From assembly GCF_022508225.1 (NCBI RefSeq), contig NZ_JAETXJ010000001.1:186001-250000 (forward strand): a stretch of 64,000 nucleotides of DNA. Reading direction: 5' to 3'. This document shows, in pieces, positions 26,919-36,464 of the stretch. This stretch comes from Desulfovibrio sp. UIB00 (GTDB lineage: Bacteria > Desulfobacterota > Desulfovibrionia > Desulfovibrionales > Desulfovibrionaceae). The notes under the pieces are model-generated. The model had not been told where the DNA came from, made no database searches, and saw only the letters and a list, made by a program, of their open reading frames with translations. Within the stretch, counting starts at the first letter, position 1. Each line of letters starts with the position of its first letter. Both the position numbers and the translations under genes were made by a program.

Positions 26919-27962
26919 GTGGCTGAAAGTTCCACCCTGTTGTGCTATTTTGCCACCATCCCCGAGGCCTGGCCCTGGATGCGGCAGACAGAAGACGGCA
27001 ACGGCGCTCTAGGCCGTGTGCAATTTGTGCTGGCCTCGCAAGCCTCCCACTCTTTTCCCTCGTTTCCCTCTCCGGCAGAAACTTCCAGTGCATGGCTTGT
27101 GGTTTTTGATGAAGCCCCTGCGGGTTTCAGTACCACAGTGCCTCGTGAACGGCGTATCCTCTTTGTCACTGAACCGCCTGAAATCAAAAAATATCCCCGA
27201 TCCTACCTCGGTCAGTTTGGCACGGTGGTGTCGCCCTATGACTTACGTGGTGTCGAGCGCCGCAGCATGGTCATCAGCAACCCCTGTCTGAGCTGGCACT
27301 ACGGCGTCGAGCGTTCATCTGGAAAAAATATAAGCAAATTCAGCAATATTAATGAATTGCGCACATTCCCCATGCCTGAAAAACCAGGCCTTGTTTCCGT
27401 AGTCTGTTCCAGCAAGACGGCAACGTCGGCACAGCGTGCGCGACTTGCTCTCGTACGCATGCTCAAAGAAAGACTGGGGGATGCGTTGCATGTGTACGGG
27501 CGCGAGTTTAATCCCGTGGACGACAAAATGTCGGCCATTGCGCCCTACAAGTATCATGTGGTGCTTGAAAACAACTATCTGGACAACTTCTGGACAGAAA
27601 AACTGTCCGATGCCTGGCTCGGCTGGGCGCTGCCGCTCTATCTTGGAGCACCCAACCTTGGCGCTGTTTGCCCCGCACCCGGATTTGTGCCCTTGCCGCT
27701 CGGCGATCTGGAAGCCTGTGCGCAGAGTATTCTGTCTGCCATCAAGAGCCGTTTGTGGGAGGCCCGGCAAGCAGAGCTTGCCCTGTGCCGCAACTGGATG
27801 ATGGAAACCACCAATGTTTTTGCCCGCGCAGCCCGGATGATGGAAACAGCGCCAGAGTATTGCCAGAGGCAGCCTGCGCTCGGCAGGCCGGAACCCATAT
27901 TTGGCTCTGGGCGCGATGATGTGGCCGCCATATACAGGCAGGTGAGGGGGGGAGGCAAGTGA
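26919..27962 (+). CDS. Glycosyltransferase family 10 (fucosyltransferase-like)
   Basis: A 347-residue protein with a GTG start. The C-terminal half has the GT10 hallmark YKYHVVLENNYLDNFWTEKL followed by WALPLYLGAPN, the nucleotide-sugar binding part of alpha-1,3-fucosyltransferases. The N-terminal half is the variable acceptor domain (RILFVTEPPEIKKYPRSYL). It lacks signal or membrane segments, so it works at the cytoplasmic face. Its stop overlaps the GTG start of the GT2 gene by 4 bases. Acceptor and exact sugar cannot be read from sequence; lipopolysaccharide or another surface glycan is likely. Confidence 0.85.
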   Translation: MAESSTLLCYFATIPEAWPWMRQTEDGNGALGRVQFVLASQASHSFPSFPSPAETSSAWLVVFDEAPAGFSTTVPRERRILFVTEPPEIKKYPRSYLGQFGTVVSPYDLRGVERRSMVISNPCLSWHYGVERSSGKNISKFSNINELRTFPMPEKPGLVSVVCSSKTATSAQRARLALVRMLKERLGDALHVYGREFNPVDDKMSAIAPYKYHVVLENNYLDNFWTEKLSDAWLGWALPLYLGAPNLGAVCPAPGFVPLPLGDLEACAQSILSAIKSRLWEARQAELALCRNWMMETTNVFARAARMMETAPEYCQRQPALGRPEPIFGSGRDDVAAIYRQVRGGGK

Positions 27963-28909
27963 GTTCGTCCTTGCCAGAAATCACTGTGGCCATGCCCGCC
28001 CATAATGCCGCCGCCCACCTGCTTGAAGCGATTGATTCCGTACTTGCCCAGAGCTTTGAAGACTTTGAGCTTCTGGTGGTGGACGATGGCTCCACAGACA
28101 ACACACTTGCCCTCGCGAAGTCCATTGACGACAAAAGGGTTCGCGTCGAGCGCCTGCCTGCAAACAAAGGGCGGGCCACAGCGCGCAATATGGCCATGGG
28201 CCGTGCGCGCGGCAGATATCTGGCCTGGATGGATGCGGACGATATAGCCATGCCCCGCAGGCTTCAGGCCCAGCATGCCTGCCTTGAGGCCCAACCCGAT
28301 ATCCACATCTGCGGAGCGGGCATCCAGTACTTTGGGCAGTCCTGCGCGCTTGAACTCTTTCCAGAACAGCCGAACGCCGCCCGCGCAGCCTCGCTCTTTG
28401 GGGTGCCCGTGCCCAACTGTTGCGTCATGGTGCGGCTGGACGCGGTGCGCGCCTTTGGCTTACGCTATGACGCCAGCCTGGCAAGGGCAGAAGACATGGC
28501 CTTTTGGGCCGATGCCCTGCTCAATGCCGGATTGCAGGCGGTCAATTTGCAAGAGCCGCTGCTGCACTATCGTTATGCGCCAGCAGCCCATGCCCGCCAG
28601 TGGCACATGCGCGCACTGCTTGGGCATGTGTTTCCTCCGCTGGGTATCCGGGCGACAGGAACACAGGCGGCACTGCACGCAGGGCTGATCTATGGCGGGC
28701 CAACAGAGCCGGAAGCTGCGCTGCGCTGGCTTGATACTCTCTGGCAGGCCTGGACTGACCGTTATGGACATGATGAACATATGCAACGGCACATGCTCGT
28801 TTTTATGGCGCGCATTTTGCGCGAAGCCTCGGCAGATGCAGCACAGGCGGATCAGACAGGCAGGCTTTTGCGTACACTTTCGCTCGCGGCGCTGGCAGAA
28901 AATATCTAA
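27959..28909 (+). CDS. Glycosyltransferase family 2
   Basis: A 316-residue GT-A enzyme. ITVAMPAHNAAAHLLEAIDS begins the fold, VVDDGSTDNT is the nucleotide site and WMDADDIAMP carries the metal-binding DXD. The C-terminal part is helical and typical of family 2 capsule or LPS transferases. It starts with GTG overlapping the GT10 stop (GTGA), so both are translated together and probably add successive sugars to one glycan. Confidence 0.93.
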   Translation: MSSSLPEITVAMPAHNAAAHLLEAIDSVLAQSFEDFELLVVDDGSTDNTLALAKSIDDKRVRVERLPANKGRATARNMAMGRARGRYLAWMDADDIAMPRRLQAQHACLEAQPDIHICGAGIQYFGQSCALELFPEQPNAARAASLFGVPVPNCCVMVRLDAVRAFGLRYDASLARAEDMAFWADALLNAGLQAVNLQEPLLHYRYAPAAHARQWHMRALLGHVFPPLGIRATGTQAALHAGLIYGGPTEPEAALRWLDTLWQAWTDRYGHDEHMQRHMLVFMARILREASADAAQADQTGRLLRTLSLAALAENI

Positions 28910-28971
28910 CGCTTACGCCCTGGCCCTGCGCTTTTGGGCCGCCCGCGCTTTTTTACAGTCAGGAGGTTCCC

Positions 28972-30147
28972 ATGCACGATTTTACGTACTACACACCCAC
29001 CAGGGTTGTTTTCGGCAAAAATACAGAGCAGCAGACCGGCGCACTCGTCAAAGCCTGCAAATGCAGCAAGGTGCTTATACACTTTGGCGGGCAGAGCGCC
29101 CTGCGTTCGGGCCTTGTGGACAAGATAAAAACGTCCCTTCAGGCTGAAGGACTGTCCTTTGTCACTCTTGGCGGCGTAGTGCCCAACCCCCGGCTTTCGC
29201 TGATCCGCGAGGGCATTGAACTGGCGCGCAAAGAAGGGGTGGATTTTGTGCTGGCAGTGGGAGGCGGCAGCGTCATTGATTCGGCCAAGGCTATCGCCTA
29301 CGGCGCTGCCAACGAGGGAGACGTGTGGGATTATTACATGGGCAAGCGCAAGCCGGATGCCTGCCTGCCCATTGGCTGCGTGGTGACCATCGCCGCCGCA
29401 GGCAGCGAGATGAGCAGTTCAACCGTTGTGACCAACGAGGAAAACGGCTTCAAACGCAGCTTCAAGACAGATATGGCCCGTCCGGCCTTTGCCGTCATGA
29501 ATCCTGAGCTGACCATGTCGCTGCCGCCCTTTCAGACGGCCTGCGGCTGCGTGGATATTCTCATGCACACCATGGAACGCTACTTCGGGCATGGCTCGAA
29601 TATGGACATTACGGACAGCATCAGCGAGGGACTCATGCGTGTGGTCATGCACCATGCCGCCGTGCTGCGTGATGATCCGGCCAATTATGACTCCAGAGCC
29701 GAAGTCATGTGGGCCGGCAGCCTTTCGCACAACGGCCTGACCGGCTGCGGCTCTGACGGCGGCGATTGGGCCACGCACATGATTGAACACGAGCTGAGCG
29801 GCATGTTTGACGTGGCTCACGGAGCGGGGCTGTCTGCCATATGGGGTAGCTGGGCGCGCCATGTGCTGCCCCTGCGGCCTGACCGCTTTGCCCTGTTTGC
29901 AGAACGGGTCATGGGCGTTGCCCCGGCGGAAACGGAAACTATCACGGGATTGCAGGGCATTGAGGCCATGGAGCGGTTTTTCCGCTCGCTGCACATGCCC
30001 ACCTCGCTGAAAGAGCTGAATCTCGCGCCTACTGATGCGCAGATTGCCGAAATGGCCGAGAAGGCCCTTGTGGGCAAAACCCACATCGGCAGCGTAAAAA
30101 AACTGCTGCCGCCCGATATCGTCGCCATTTTTGCTGCCTCGCGGTAG
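28972..30147 (+). CDS. Iron-containing alcohol dehydrogenase (butanol dehydrogenase/YqhD type)
   Basis: A 391-residue group III dehydrogenase interconverting alcohols or aldehydes with NAD(P)H. VGGGSVIDSAKAIAYG is the nucleotide site. Metal ligands are expected in the Asp of PPFQTACGCVDILMHTME, its histidine, and H in HMIEHELSGMFDVAHGAG. It begins MHDFTYYTPTRVVFGK as in the BDH/YqhD branch. AGGAGG precedes the ATG by 6 bases. A terminator follows, so it closes the glycosyltransferase unit or is its own operon. Substrate unknown; aldehyde detoxification is common in this branch. Confidence 0.94.
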   Translation: MHDFTYYTPTRVVFGKNTEQQTGALVKACKCSKVLIHFGGQSALRSGLVDKIKTSLQAEGLSFVTLGGVVPNPRLSLIREGIELARKEGVDFVLAVGGGSVIDSAKAIAYGAANEGDVWDYYMGKRKPDACLPIGCVVTIAAAGSEMSSSTVVTNEENGFKRSFKTDMARPAFAVMNPELTMSLPPFQTACGCVDILMHTMERYFGHGSNMDITDSISEGLMRVVMHHAAVLRDDPANYDSRAEVMWAGSLSHNGLTGCGSDGGDWATHMIEHELSGMFDVAHGAGLSAIWGSWARHVLPLRPDRFALFAERVMGVAPAETETITGLQGIEAMERFFRSLHMPTSLKELNLAPTDAQIAEMAEKALVGKTHIGSVKKLLPPDIVAIFAASR

Positions 30148-30173
30148 GAGAGACTGACGGATATAGCATTGTT

Positions 30174-30226
30174 GGCCCGTTTCAGGCCGGGGTAACCAGA
30201 CGGCCCCTTCTGAAACGGGCTTTTTC
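30174..30226 (+). terminator. Terminator after the iron alcohol dehydrogenase
   Basis: Outer stem GCCCGTTTCAG / CTGAAACGGGC (11 bp, perfect) with an inner GGCC/GGCC pairing, followed by TTTTT. It lies 27 bases after the stop codon. Confidence 0.9.
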
Positions 30227-30290
30227 CGGTCTTGTGCCGGAGACATTGAAGCGGCCTGCGGGCTGTACAAAGCGATATCAGGAGCCAGCC

Positions 30291-31301
30291 ATGCACGATG
30301 CATTTGAAGGCCGCATTGACGTGAGGTTTCCGCGCGCGGTTGTCACAGGCGTAACCGGCAACTGGGCCTTTGCCGCAGGCACGGTGCTGCTGGCTCTCAG
30401 GCGGCATAATCCGGGGATGGAGGCAGACATCATCGTTTTTTGCGATGATTCTCTGCTGGAAACCGATGCCGCGATACTGCAAAGCCTTGGTGCGCAGCTT
30501 GTGCCCTTTACGCCTGTTCCCGCAGAGCTGACAGCTGAGGCGCTGGAGGTCTTTTCGCCGCTCAGCCTTGCGAAGTTTGACTGCTTTGACCTGCTGCAAC
30601 GCTATACGTCTGTTGTATGGCTTGATGCGGACGTACTGGTTCAGGATAGCCTGGAGGGCCTGTTTGATTGCGGCCCTCTGGGGCTGGCGCTGGAAGACCC
30701 GGAATTTTCCGACCCCCCGGGGGCCAAACCCGCGCAGATCAATCTGCACGAACCTATTGAGGGGTTTGACGGAGTCGCTGACAACCTGAATTCGGGCGTC
30801 ATTGTATTCCGCAATGATTTGCCTGCGCCGGAGGCTCTGCGTCAGGGCTGCCTGGAATTTGTGTGCCGTCACGGCGCAAAGTTGCGCTACCCGGATCAGG
30901 CGGCTTTTAACCTGCTGGCGCAGATGCTGCTGCGGCAGTATCCACAGAGCGTTTTTCAACTACCGCAGGGCTTCAACGCGCATCCTCGTAATCCGGCGGC
31001 TGCCTTTGCGCCAGTGGTGCATGCCTTTGGAGCATACAAGTTGTGGAATGACGGCCTCACCGCCACCTGTTTTCCTGAATGGCAGCGGGACTATGCCCGT
31101 TGGCAACGTCTTGGCGGCAGCCCCTATGCGGGACCAGTTGAAAATGCGGAATTTCTGGCAGGCGGCGCATTTTCGTTGCTTGGCGGGTTGTGCGGCACCA
31201 TTGAAAAAGCCGAGGCCGCCATTGCCGAATTGCAGCAAAAGCTGGAAATGGAAACCAGGGTTCGGGCCAGACTCGAGGCGGTGGTCAGCAGGCTCGGGTG
31301 A
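30291..31301 (+). CDS. Glycosyltransferase family 8-like protein
   Basis: A 336-residue protein; the ATG at 30291 has AGGAG 8 bases upstream. VTGVTGNWAFAAGTVLLALR and SVVWLDADVLVQDSLEGLF, with its DXD, are the GT8/glycogenin-like core. DNLNSGVIVFRND and YPDQAAFNLL are further family blocks. The last 40 residues form a short coiled coil (AEAAIAELQQKLEMETRVRARLE), unusual for the family. It is separated from the GT10-GT2 pair by the dehydrogenase and a terminator. Likely to work on a surface glycan; donor and acceptor unknown. Confidence 0.85.
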   Translation: MHDAFEGRIDVRFPRAVVTGVTGNWAFAAGTVLLALRRHNPGMEADIIVFCDDSLLETDAAILQSLGAQLVPFTPVPAELTAEALEVFSPLSLAKFDCFDLLQRYTSVVWLDADVLVQDSLEGLFDCGPLGLALEDPEFSDPPGAKPAQINLHEPIEGFDGVADNLNSGVIVFRNDLPAPEALRQGCLEFVCRHGAKLRYPDQAAFNLLAQMLLRQYPQSVFQLPQGFNAHPRNPAAAFAPVVHAFGAYKLWNDGLTATCFPEWQRDYARWQRLGGSPYAGPVENAEFLAGGAFSLLGGLCGTIEKAEAAIAELQQKLEMETRVRARLEAVVSRLG

Positions 31302-31500
31302 GAGATGTAACATACCTGCTACTGTCAGTGGGTTGCACCAGCCGTTTGTAAAATGAGCGGATTTGCCATGAGGGTAAGAATTTGCCGTGCCGATAATGCA
31401 CGGCGCGTAAGCGCGTGCATCAAAAAATGGCAGGAGTGGCGAGAAAACATTTCATGCAGGGCGGCTGTAGAGCCGTAACCGCCCCATGCCAATCCTCTGA

Positions 31501-32088
31501 TCATAGAATTATGCGTGAGCAGGGTTCTCCTTCGAATAAGAGTTTCGCAATCTTGCGAAACGCGGGCTGAAAATCTTTCCACAACATCGTGGTGACATCC
31601 TGAGGATTAATAACACCCAATTCAAAGCGCACAGATATGGATCGCGGCAAAGAAGAAATTTTTAAATCCATGGCCTTTATGGTAACTATCATATATCGTT
31701 GTGGATCTTTTTCATTAAAAAGTGAAGTCTGTGCGGTATGTAAATACAGGTATACTATATAACGCGCATTGTTGGCCTTGGCCAATTCATTGACTTTGTA
31801 CCACTGCTCGTGTCGATCTGTGATAATGGCCTGCTTCGCAAAGGGGGTAAAGGCTTCCTGGAACATTTTCGCTAACTGAACTTCAATATCCGGATATCGT
31901 GTGCTATCTACAGGCATGCCGTAGCCTTCTCTTCGGTCATCGCCATGAAGTATTCCACTATCCGGTACAATATATACAGTTTCCCCGCGCTCCATAGTTC
32001 CGAATTCAGGCGGACCAAAATCTGTCAGTCGTTTTGTGCAACCGCATAATGCCATTAATATTAATAAAATAACATATAAATATCGCAT
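31501..32088 (-). CDS. Predicted lipoprotein, DUF4823-like
   Basis: A 195-residue protein; start at 32088 chosen because GAGGA precedes it. The N-terminus MRYLYVILLILMALCGCTKR is a lipoprotein signal with the acylated cysteine at residue 17 or 15. The mature part is a compact mixed alpha/beta domain with no repeats. Its overall look resembles the DUF4823 lipoproteins, but I hold that lightly. The gene is less GC-rich than its neighbours. It stands alone on the minus strand between a glycosyltransferase gene and tRNA-Arg. No function can be assigned. Confidence 0.7.
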   Translation of the reverse strand: MRYLYVILLILMALCGCTKRLTDFGPPEFGTMERGETVYIVPDSGILHGDDRREGYGMPVDSTRYPDIEVQLAKMFQEAFTPFAKQAIITDRHEQWYKVNELAKANNARYIVYLYLHTAQTSLFNEKDPQRYMIVTIKAMDLKISSLPRSISVRFELGVINPQDVTTMLWKDFQPAFRKIAKLLFEGEPCSRIIL

Positions 32089-32225
32089 ACATGTCCTCAC
32101 AAAAAAAGAACCCAGGCGTATCATGGTGAATGCAGTGGAAGTATTGAGGCTTCAATGGAATCACAAGGTGCGCAAAAACGCTATCTGTAAGAACCATGCC
32201 AACGGAAAGCGGTCTGGGGGAGATT

Positions 32226-32260
32226 AAAAAAAGCGGCCAGCTTTTTACAGCTAACCGCTT
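32226..32260 (-). terminator. Terminator after tRNA-Arg
   Basis: On the minus strand a stem AAGCGG / CCGCTT with an inner AGCT / AGCT pairing is followed by TTTTTTT. It begins 11 bases past the 3' end of tRNA-Arg. Confidence 0.85.
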
Positions 32261-32270
32261 GAATTCTTTA

Positions 32271-32347
<77 letters not shown>

Positions 32348-32533
32348 ATAAGAACATTTCTGATATGCTTTGTGCTGGCGGCTGTCAAGGAGTGGGCCTG
32401 AGCCGATGGGCTAAGGACACACAGTCACCAGCCGCAGGCATGCCGCGCGCCGTCGGGTTTGCGCGCCGTAGCAATGTGCGCTAAAAATCAGGCTGAGGGG
32501 TAATAGCTCGGTGATATTTTATGCGGAGAATGC

Positions 32534-33112
32534 ATGCGTGATATTCTTGTTGGGGTGAGCGGGGCCAGCGGCATGCCCCTGGCCCTGTGCCTCATGCGGC
32601 TGCTGGCGGCCATGCCCGATGTGCGCACCCACTGCGTGGTTTCCGATGGCGCGCGGGCCGTGCTGCGGGCGGAATGCGGCGCGGATGCCGAGCTGCTCAC
32701 AGCGCTGGCGCACACCGTATACGTTGCGGAAGACCTGGGCGCAGGCCCGGCCAGCGGTTCGTGGTGGAGGCGCGGCAGCGAACCAGCAGCCATGCTGCTT
32801 GTGCCGTGCTCCATGGGAACAGTCGGGGCCATCGCCAGCGGCGCCACGCGCAATCTTGTACACCGGGCTGCGGATGTGGCGCTGAAGGAGCGTTTGCCCC
32901 TGGTGATGGTCACGCGCGAAAGCCCGCTTTCTGCCATCCACCTGCGCAATCTGTTGACCTTACGCGAGGCTGGCGCGGTGATCATGCCGTTTTCTCCCTG
33001 TTTTTATCTGCGGCCTGCTGGCGTGGAGGAACTGCTGGAGCAGTTCTGTGGCCGTATCTTTGATCAGGTGGGGCTTGCACATAGTCTTGCCCGCTGGACA
33101 GGTCAGGCATAG
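32534..33112 (+). CDS. ubiX: UbiX-family flavin prenyltransferase
   Basis: A 192-residue flavoprotein that attaches a dimethylallyl group to FMN, making the prenylated cofactor of UbiD-type decarboxylases. [16 protein letters not shown] is the FMN-binding start; [28 protein letters not shown] and [15 protein letters not shown] are the family blocks. GGAG precedes the ATG. No ubiD is adjacent in the window. It is followed 101 bases later by a UPF0173 hydrolase. Confidence 0.93.
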   Translation: MRDILVGVSGASGMPLALCLMRLLAAMPDVRTHCVVSDGARAVLRAECGADAELLTALAHTVYVAEDLGAGPASGSWWRRGSEPAAMLLVPCSMGTVGAIASGATRNLVHRAADVALKERLPLVMVTRESPLSAIHLRNLLTLREAGAVIMPFSPCFYLRPAGVEELLEQFCGRIFDQVGLAHSLARWTGQA

Positions 33113-33213
33113 CGCAAGCAAAAAGCGGCACCACGCCGCTCCTTCATTTGCCGTCTTTCGTCCCCTGTCGGTACGTATTTTTTGAGTTGGTAAAGTCTTA
33201 CGCTGGAGGCAGC

Positions 33214-33900
33214 ATGAGCGACATAACCTGGTTTGGACACTCGGCATTCAAAATCAGCGCGCCTGACGCGCAGGTGATTATTGATCCCTTTTTTGCTCCT
33301 TCTGCGGGAGTATCGTCCAGCGCGGCAGGTGATGTGGATATTGTGCTGGTAACCCACGACCACGGCGACCATGTGGGCGATGCCGTATCCCTGTGCCGCC
33401 GCACCGGCGCGCAGCTTGGGGCCATTGTGGGCACGGCGGGCAAACTGGCTGAGGCTGGTGTGTCCCAAGAGCAGATTCTCAACGGTATCGGCTTTAACAT
33501 GGGCGGCACCCTGACCCACAAGGGCGTGAGCATGACCATGACGCAGGCCTACCATTCCAGCGATTCGGGCGCTCCGGCGGGCTATATTGTGCGGATGCCC
33601 GATGGGCTCACCGTATACCATGCGGGCGACACCTGTATTTTCAGCGGCATGGAGCTGTGGGGTCAGCTTTACAGCATAGACGTGGCCCTGCTGCCCGTAG
33701 GCGGCGTGTTTACCATGGATGCGCGTCAGGCAGCTCTGGCCTGCAAGTTGCTGCGCTGCAAGGCTGCCGTTCCCATGCATTGGGGAACGTTCCCTGTGCT
33801 GGCGCAGAGTGCGGCAGGGTTCAGGGCTGAGCTTGAAAGCCTGCATCTGCCCTGCCGCTGTGTGGAAATGGCCCCCGGCGAGACCGTAAGCTTCGGCTGA
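33214..33900 (+). CDS. UPF0173-type metal-dependent hydrolase
   Basis: A 228-residue metallo-beta-lactamase fold protein of the UlaG-like/UPF0173 group. The metal ligands are [12 protein letters not shown] (HxHxxDH-like), H in YHAGDTCIF and H in PMHWGTFP. It starts [15 protein letters not shown] with GGAGG upstream. It has no signal peptide and is cytoplasmic. Substrates of the group are unknown; it is grouped with ubiX and an Rrf2 regulator on one strand. Confidence 0.92.
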   Translation: MSDITWFGHSAFKISAPDAQVIIDPFFAPSAGVSSSAAGDVDIVLVTHDHGDHVGDAVSLCRRTGAQLGAIVGTAGKLAEAGVSQEQILNGIGFNMGGTLTHKGVSMTMTQAYHSSDSGAPAGYIVRMPDGLTVYHAGDTCIFSGMELWGQLYSIDVALLPVGGVFTMDARQAALACKLLRCKAAVPMHWGTFPVLAQSAAGFRAELESLHLPCRCVEMAPGETVSFG

Positions 33901-33942
33901 TTTTTTTCGCGGTTGCACCGCCTTTTCCCGCAAGGATTACCC

Positions 33943-34380
33943 ATGAGCGTTTCACTCAAATGCCAGTACGGGTTGCGCGCCCTGTTTGAGCTTGCCCGGC
34001 GCACGGGCAGCGGCCCAACGCGTATTCAGGAGATTGCCGAGGCGCAGGCCATTCCTCCGCGTTTTCTTGAAAATATCCTCAATCAGCTCAGGCGCGGCGG
34101 CTTTGTGGACAGCCGCCGAGGCAAGGCTGGCGGCTTTATGCTGGCCCGGTCTGCCAGCCAGATCACCACGCTCGAAGTTATCCGTTTTCTGGACGGCCCC
34201 GTGCATCCTTTTGATTGCGAGGGCGACAACCCTGTACGCAAGTGCTCCCTTGGGCCGGACTGCGTGTTCATGCCTTTGTGGCAGCGGGCGCGGCAGGCGT
34301 TGGAAAACGTATACGGCGGCACGACGCTTCAGGATCTTGTGGACGCTCAGGCGGCAGCTATCCCCGATTTCAGCATTTGA
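33943..34380 (+). CDS. Rrf2-family transcriptional regulator
   Basis: A 145-residue winged-helix protein. The DNA-binding part is SLKCQYGLRALFELARR to about residue 65, with GGFVDSRRGKAGGFMLAR as the wing. Cys92, Cys101 and Cys107 (DCEGDNPVRKC...C) are spaced like the cluster ligands of IscR-type members, so it may sense Fe-S or cysteine status. It lies directly upstream of cysK on the same strand, so it may regulate cysteine synthesis, as CymR/CysR proteins do. AAGGA precedes the ATG at 33943. Confidence 0.9.
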   Translation: MSVSLKCQYGLRALFELARRTGSGPTRIQEIAEAQAIPPRFLENILNQLRRGGFVDSRRGKAGGFMLARSASQITTLEVIRFLDGPVHPFDCEGDNPVRKCSLGPDCVFMPLWQRARQALENVYGGTTLQDLVDAQAAAIPDFSI

Positions 34381-34461
34381 TGCGGGTATATCTGCGCCTC
34401 TTCCCTGCGGGCAGAAATATTTTTGTATCAGGTCTTGCCTTTCAGGAGTTCAATTATTATC

Positions 34462-34490
34462 ACTTAATCAGTCGAGTTAATGTAGTTAAT
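34462..34490. promoter_or_regulatory. Direct repeats upstream of cysK
   Basis: Three closely spaced TTAAT-type elements, CTTAAT (34463-34468), GTTAAT (34476-34481) and GTTAAT (34485-34490), lie about 95 bases before the cysK start in an AT-rich patch. They could be half-sites for the Rrf2 regulator encoded next door. Confidence 0.4.
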
Positions 34491-34582
34491 GCCGGGACAG
34501 AGGTGTCATGCCCGCCCGACACGGCTGAACCATATAATCTGGATTGCACACAGCATCGCCAAGGCGGGCAAGGAGAACGCAT

Positions 34583-35539
34583 ATGTCCAGAATTTATCAG
34601 AATAATCCCCTTTCCATCGGCAATACTCCTCTGGTGCGGCTTAACCGAGTGGTCGGCTCCAAGGCCATAGTGCTGGCCAAGATTGAAGGCCGAAACCCCT
34701 CCTATTCCGTCAAATGCCGCATTGGCGCGGCCATGATTGCCGATGCTGAGAGCCGTGGCCTGCTGCGCCCCGGCGTGGGTATTGTGGAGCCCACCAGTGG
34801 CAATACGGGCATTGCTCTGGCCTATGTGGCCGCCGCCAAGGGCTATGAGCTTACGCTCACCATGCCCGAAACCATGAGTCTTGAGCGCCGACGCGTGGTG
34901 GCCATGCTGGGGGCCAAGCTGGTGCTCACGCCCGGTGCGGAGGGCATGCCCGGGGCTATCAGAAAGGCCGAAGAACTGGTCGCTGCCAACCCCGGCGCGT
35001 ATTTTATGCCGCAGCAGTTCAAGAACCCGGCCAATCCGGCCATACACGAAGCCACAACCGGCCCGGAAATCTGGAATGACACAGATGGGCTGGTGGATGC
35101 CATTGTGGCGGGCGTGGGCACAGGCGGCACCATTACGGGTATTTCGCGCTATCTCAAACACACGCGGGGCAAGAACATTGTTTCCGTGGCTGTGGAGCCT
35201 GAGGCAAGCCCGGTCATCAGTCAGCATCTGGCGGGCAAGCCTCTGCAACCGGGGCCACACAAGATTCAGGGCATTGGCGCTGGGTTTATCCCTGAAACGC
35301 TGGATGTCAGTTTGCTGGACCGGGTGGAGACTGTGGGTAACGATGAGGCCATTGAATTTGCCCGCAGGCTGGCGCGTGAAGAAGGCATTCTTGCCGGTAT
35401 TTCTTCTGGTGCGGCGGCAGCGGCGGCCTCGCGGCTGGCGGACTTGCCTGAATTTGAAGGCAAGACCATTGTGGTCATTCTGCCTGATGCGGGCGAGCGG
35501 TATTTGTCGTCTGCCCTGTACGAGGGCATTGGCGAGTAG
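34583..35539 (+). CDS. cysK: Cysteine synthase (O-acetylserine sulfhydrylase)
   Basis: A 318-residue PLP enzyme making cysteine from O-acetylserine and sulfide. Lys44 in [15 protein letters not shown] is the PLP lysine; [12 protein letters not shown] binds the substrate carboxylate and [10 protein letters not shown] the phosphate. The start at 34583 has AAGGAG 9 bases upstream. The upstream Rrf2 gene and the repeats between them suggest linked control. No cysE is adjacent. Confidence 0.95.
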   Translation: MSRIYQNNPLSIGNTPLVRLNRVVGSKAIVLAKIEGRNPSYSVKCRIGAAMIADAESRGLLRPGVGIVEPTSGNTGIALAYVAAAKGYELTLTMPETMSLERRRVVAMLGAKLVLTPGAEGMPGAIRKAEELVAANPGAYFMPQQFKNPANPAIHEATTGPEIWNDTDGLVDAIVAGVGTGGTITGISRYLKHTRGKNIVSVAVEPEASPVISQHLAGKPLQPGPHKIQGIGAGFIPETLDVSLLDRVETVGNDEAIEFARRLAREEGILAGISSGAAAAAASRLADLPEFEGKTIVVILPDAGERYLSSALYEGIGE

Positions 35540-35639
35540 AAGAGGAAAGAAAGGCAGGAAGGCGGAAAAGGTCTTGGCGGCGGGTGTGAGCCTGTCAGGC
35601 TGATTTACGCAAACCCGACTTTTACACCCTGAATGCGTC

Positions 35640-35697
35640 AGCGCCGGGATTTTGATGCTCACGTACTTGAGTACGCTGCGCTCAAAATCCCGGCGCT
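35640..35697. repeat. Long inverted repeat with nested palindrome
   Basis: Arms AGCGCCGGGATTTTGA (35640-35655) and TCAAAATCCCGGCGCT (35682-35697) are perfect complements. The 26-base middle contains GTACTTGAGTAC, itself a small hairpin. Its placement about 100 bases past cysK and lack of a T-run suggest a REP/BIME-like palindromic unit rather than a plain terminator. Confidence 0.75.
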
Positions 35698-36196
35698 TCC
35701 TTTTCAGGCCGTAAAATGCGTATTTTGCAAATTCGCCCAACACCAGCCATCGCCTCCGCGCTGCTCCGGCGAGTTTAAGGAAGGCGACTCCACGACCTGC
35801 TTCTTATGGCGGCTGAAATTTTTGACGCACAAGTGACCTGCTTTTGTGCCCGAACGCGCTTGGTTATTGCTTATGCGTCATGGGATGCATCATGGGAATC
35901 GAATTTTTACGCTGCAATTCCCGATAATTCTGGCGACAATATGCATCAGGGTAAGCGCAAAGTCACAAAGCACTCCCATTAATCGCAAATATTACAGAGG
36001 TATTGGGCTGAAGCGGACTTTGAACGAAGCGAAAGCATTTTTTGGCATTTACGCGTCGCGGAGGGAGATCACCTGAGCGAGCGGAGCGAGTGAGGGAAGC
36101 TCCCGCAGCAGGAGACGCGTTGCCCTCGTCGCTTGATGAAAATTGAAAGTGCTTCTTTGGGGGTGCTTCGGGGGGGATGCAAGGGGGGCCGAGAAG

Positions 36197-36387
36197 GGGG
36201 CGTAGCCCCATAACCGGCCCCGCCTTGCCGCGCGCCGCGCAGGCGTCCCAAACTCCGCCGGAAGGCGGAAGAACAAGCCCGAAGGGCAGAAAATCTCAAA
36301 TCGCTCGCCGGGGAGGCGAAATCGTGCGCCGCGCAGGCGTCACAAACTTTGCCGAAGGGCGAAATCCAGTGCCCGTAGGGCAAAAAA
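36197..36387. repeat. Array of six short hairpins with a 62-base partial direct repeat
   Basis: Hairpins, each a 4-6 bp stem with a 3-5 base loop: 36197-36209 (loop GTA), 36255-36268 (CCGCC GGAA GGCGG), 36277-36287 (loop GAA), 36305-36319 (loop GGGGA), 36348-36364 (loop GAAG) and 36370-36382 (loop GTA). The string GCGCCGCGCAGGCGT occurs at 36232 and again at 36326, each time followed by CACAAAC or CCAAAC and two hairpins. Function unknown. Confidence 0.65.
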
Positions 36388-36399
36388 TAACCAGGGCGC

Positions 36400-36440
36400 A
36401 CAAAAAACAAAACGGCCACATTCAGCAAGGAATGCAGCCG
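36400..36440 (-). terminator. Terminator after the acetolactate synthase-type gene
   Basis: An 11-bp stem CGGCTGCATTC / GAATGTGGCCG with two wobble pairs, followed on the minus strand by TTTTGTTTTTTG. It begins 24 bases after the stop codon at 36465. Confidence 0.85.
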
Positions 36441-36464
36441 CTCTGTCAAAAGAATATCAATCCC

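Larger units (their letters stand above)
35540..36464. other. 925-base gene-free stretch rich in repeats and hairpins
   Basis: No convincing gene lies between cysK and the acetolactate synthase-type gene. The stretch holds a long inverted repeat at 35640-35697, purine-rich sequence near 36060-36180, an array of small hairpins at 36197-36382 with a partial direct repeat, and a minus-strand terminator at 36400-36440. Short open frames here lack binding sites and family resemblance. Confidence 0.7.

Noticed and set aside
31378..31484. Hairpins after the GT8 gene
   Set aside because: TGCAC...GTGCA and GGGCGG...CCGCCC stems exist, but neither has a T-run in a useful place, so no terminator or RNA gene is called.
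35846..36076. 76-codon plus-strand open frame after cysK
   Set aside because: No ribosome binding site and no family resemblance; it lies in a repeat-rich spacer.
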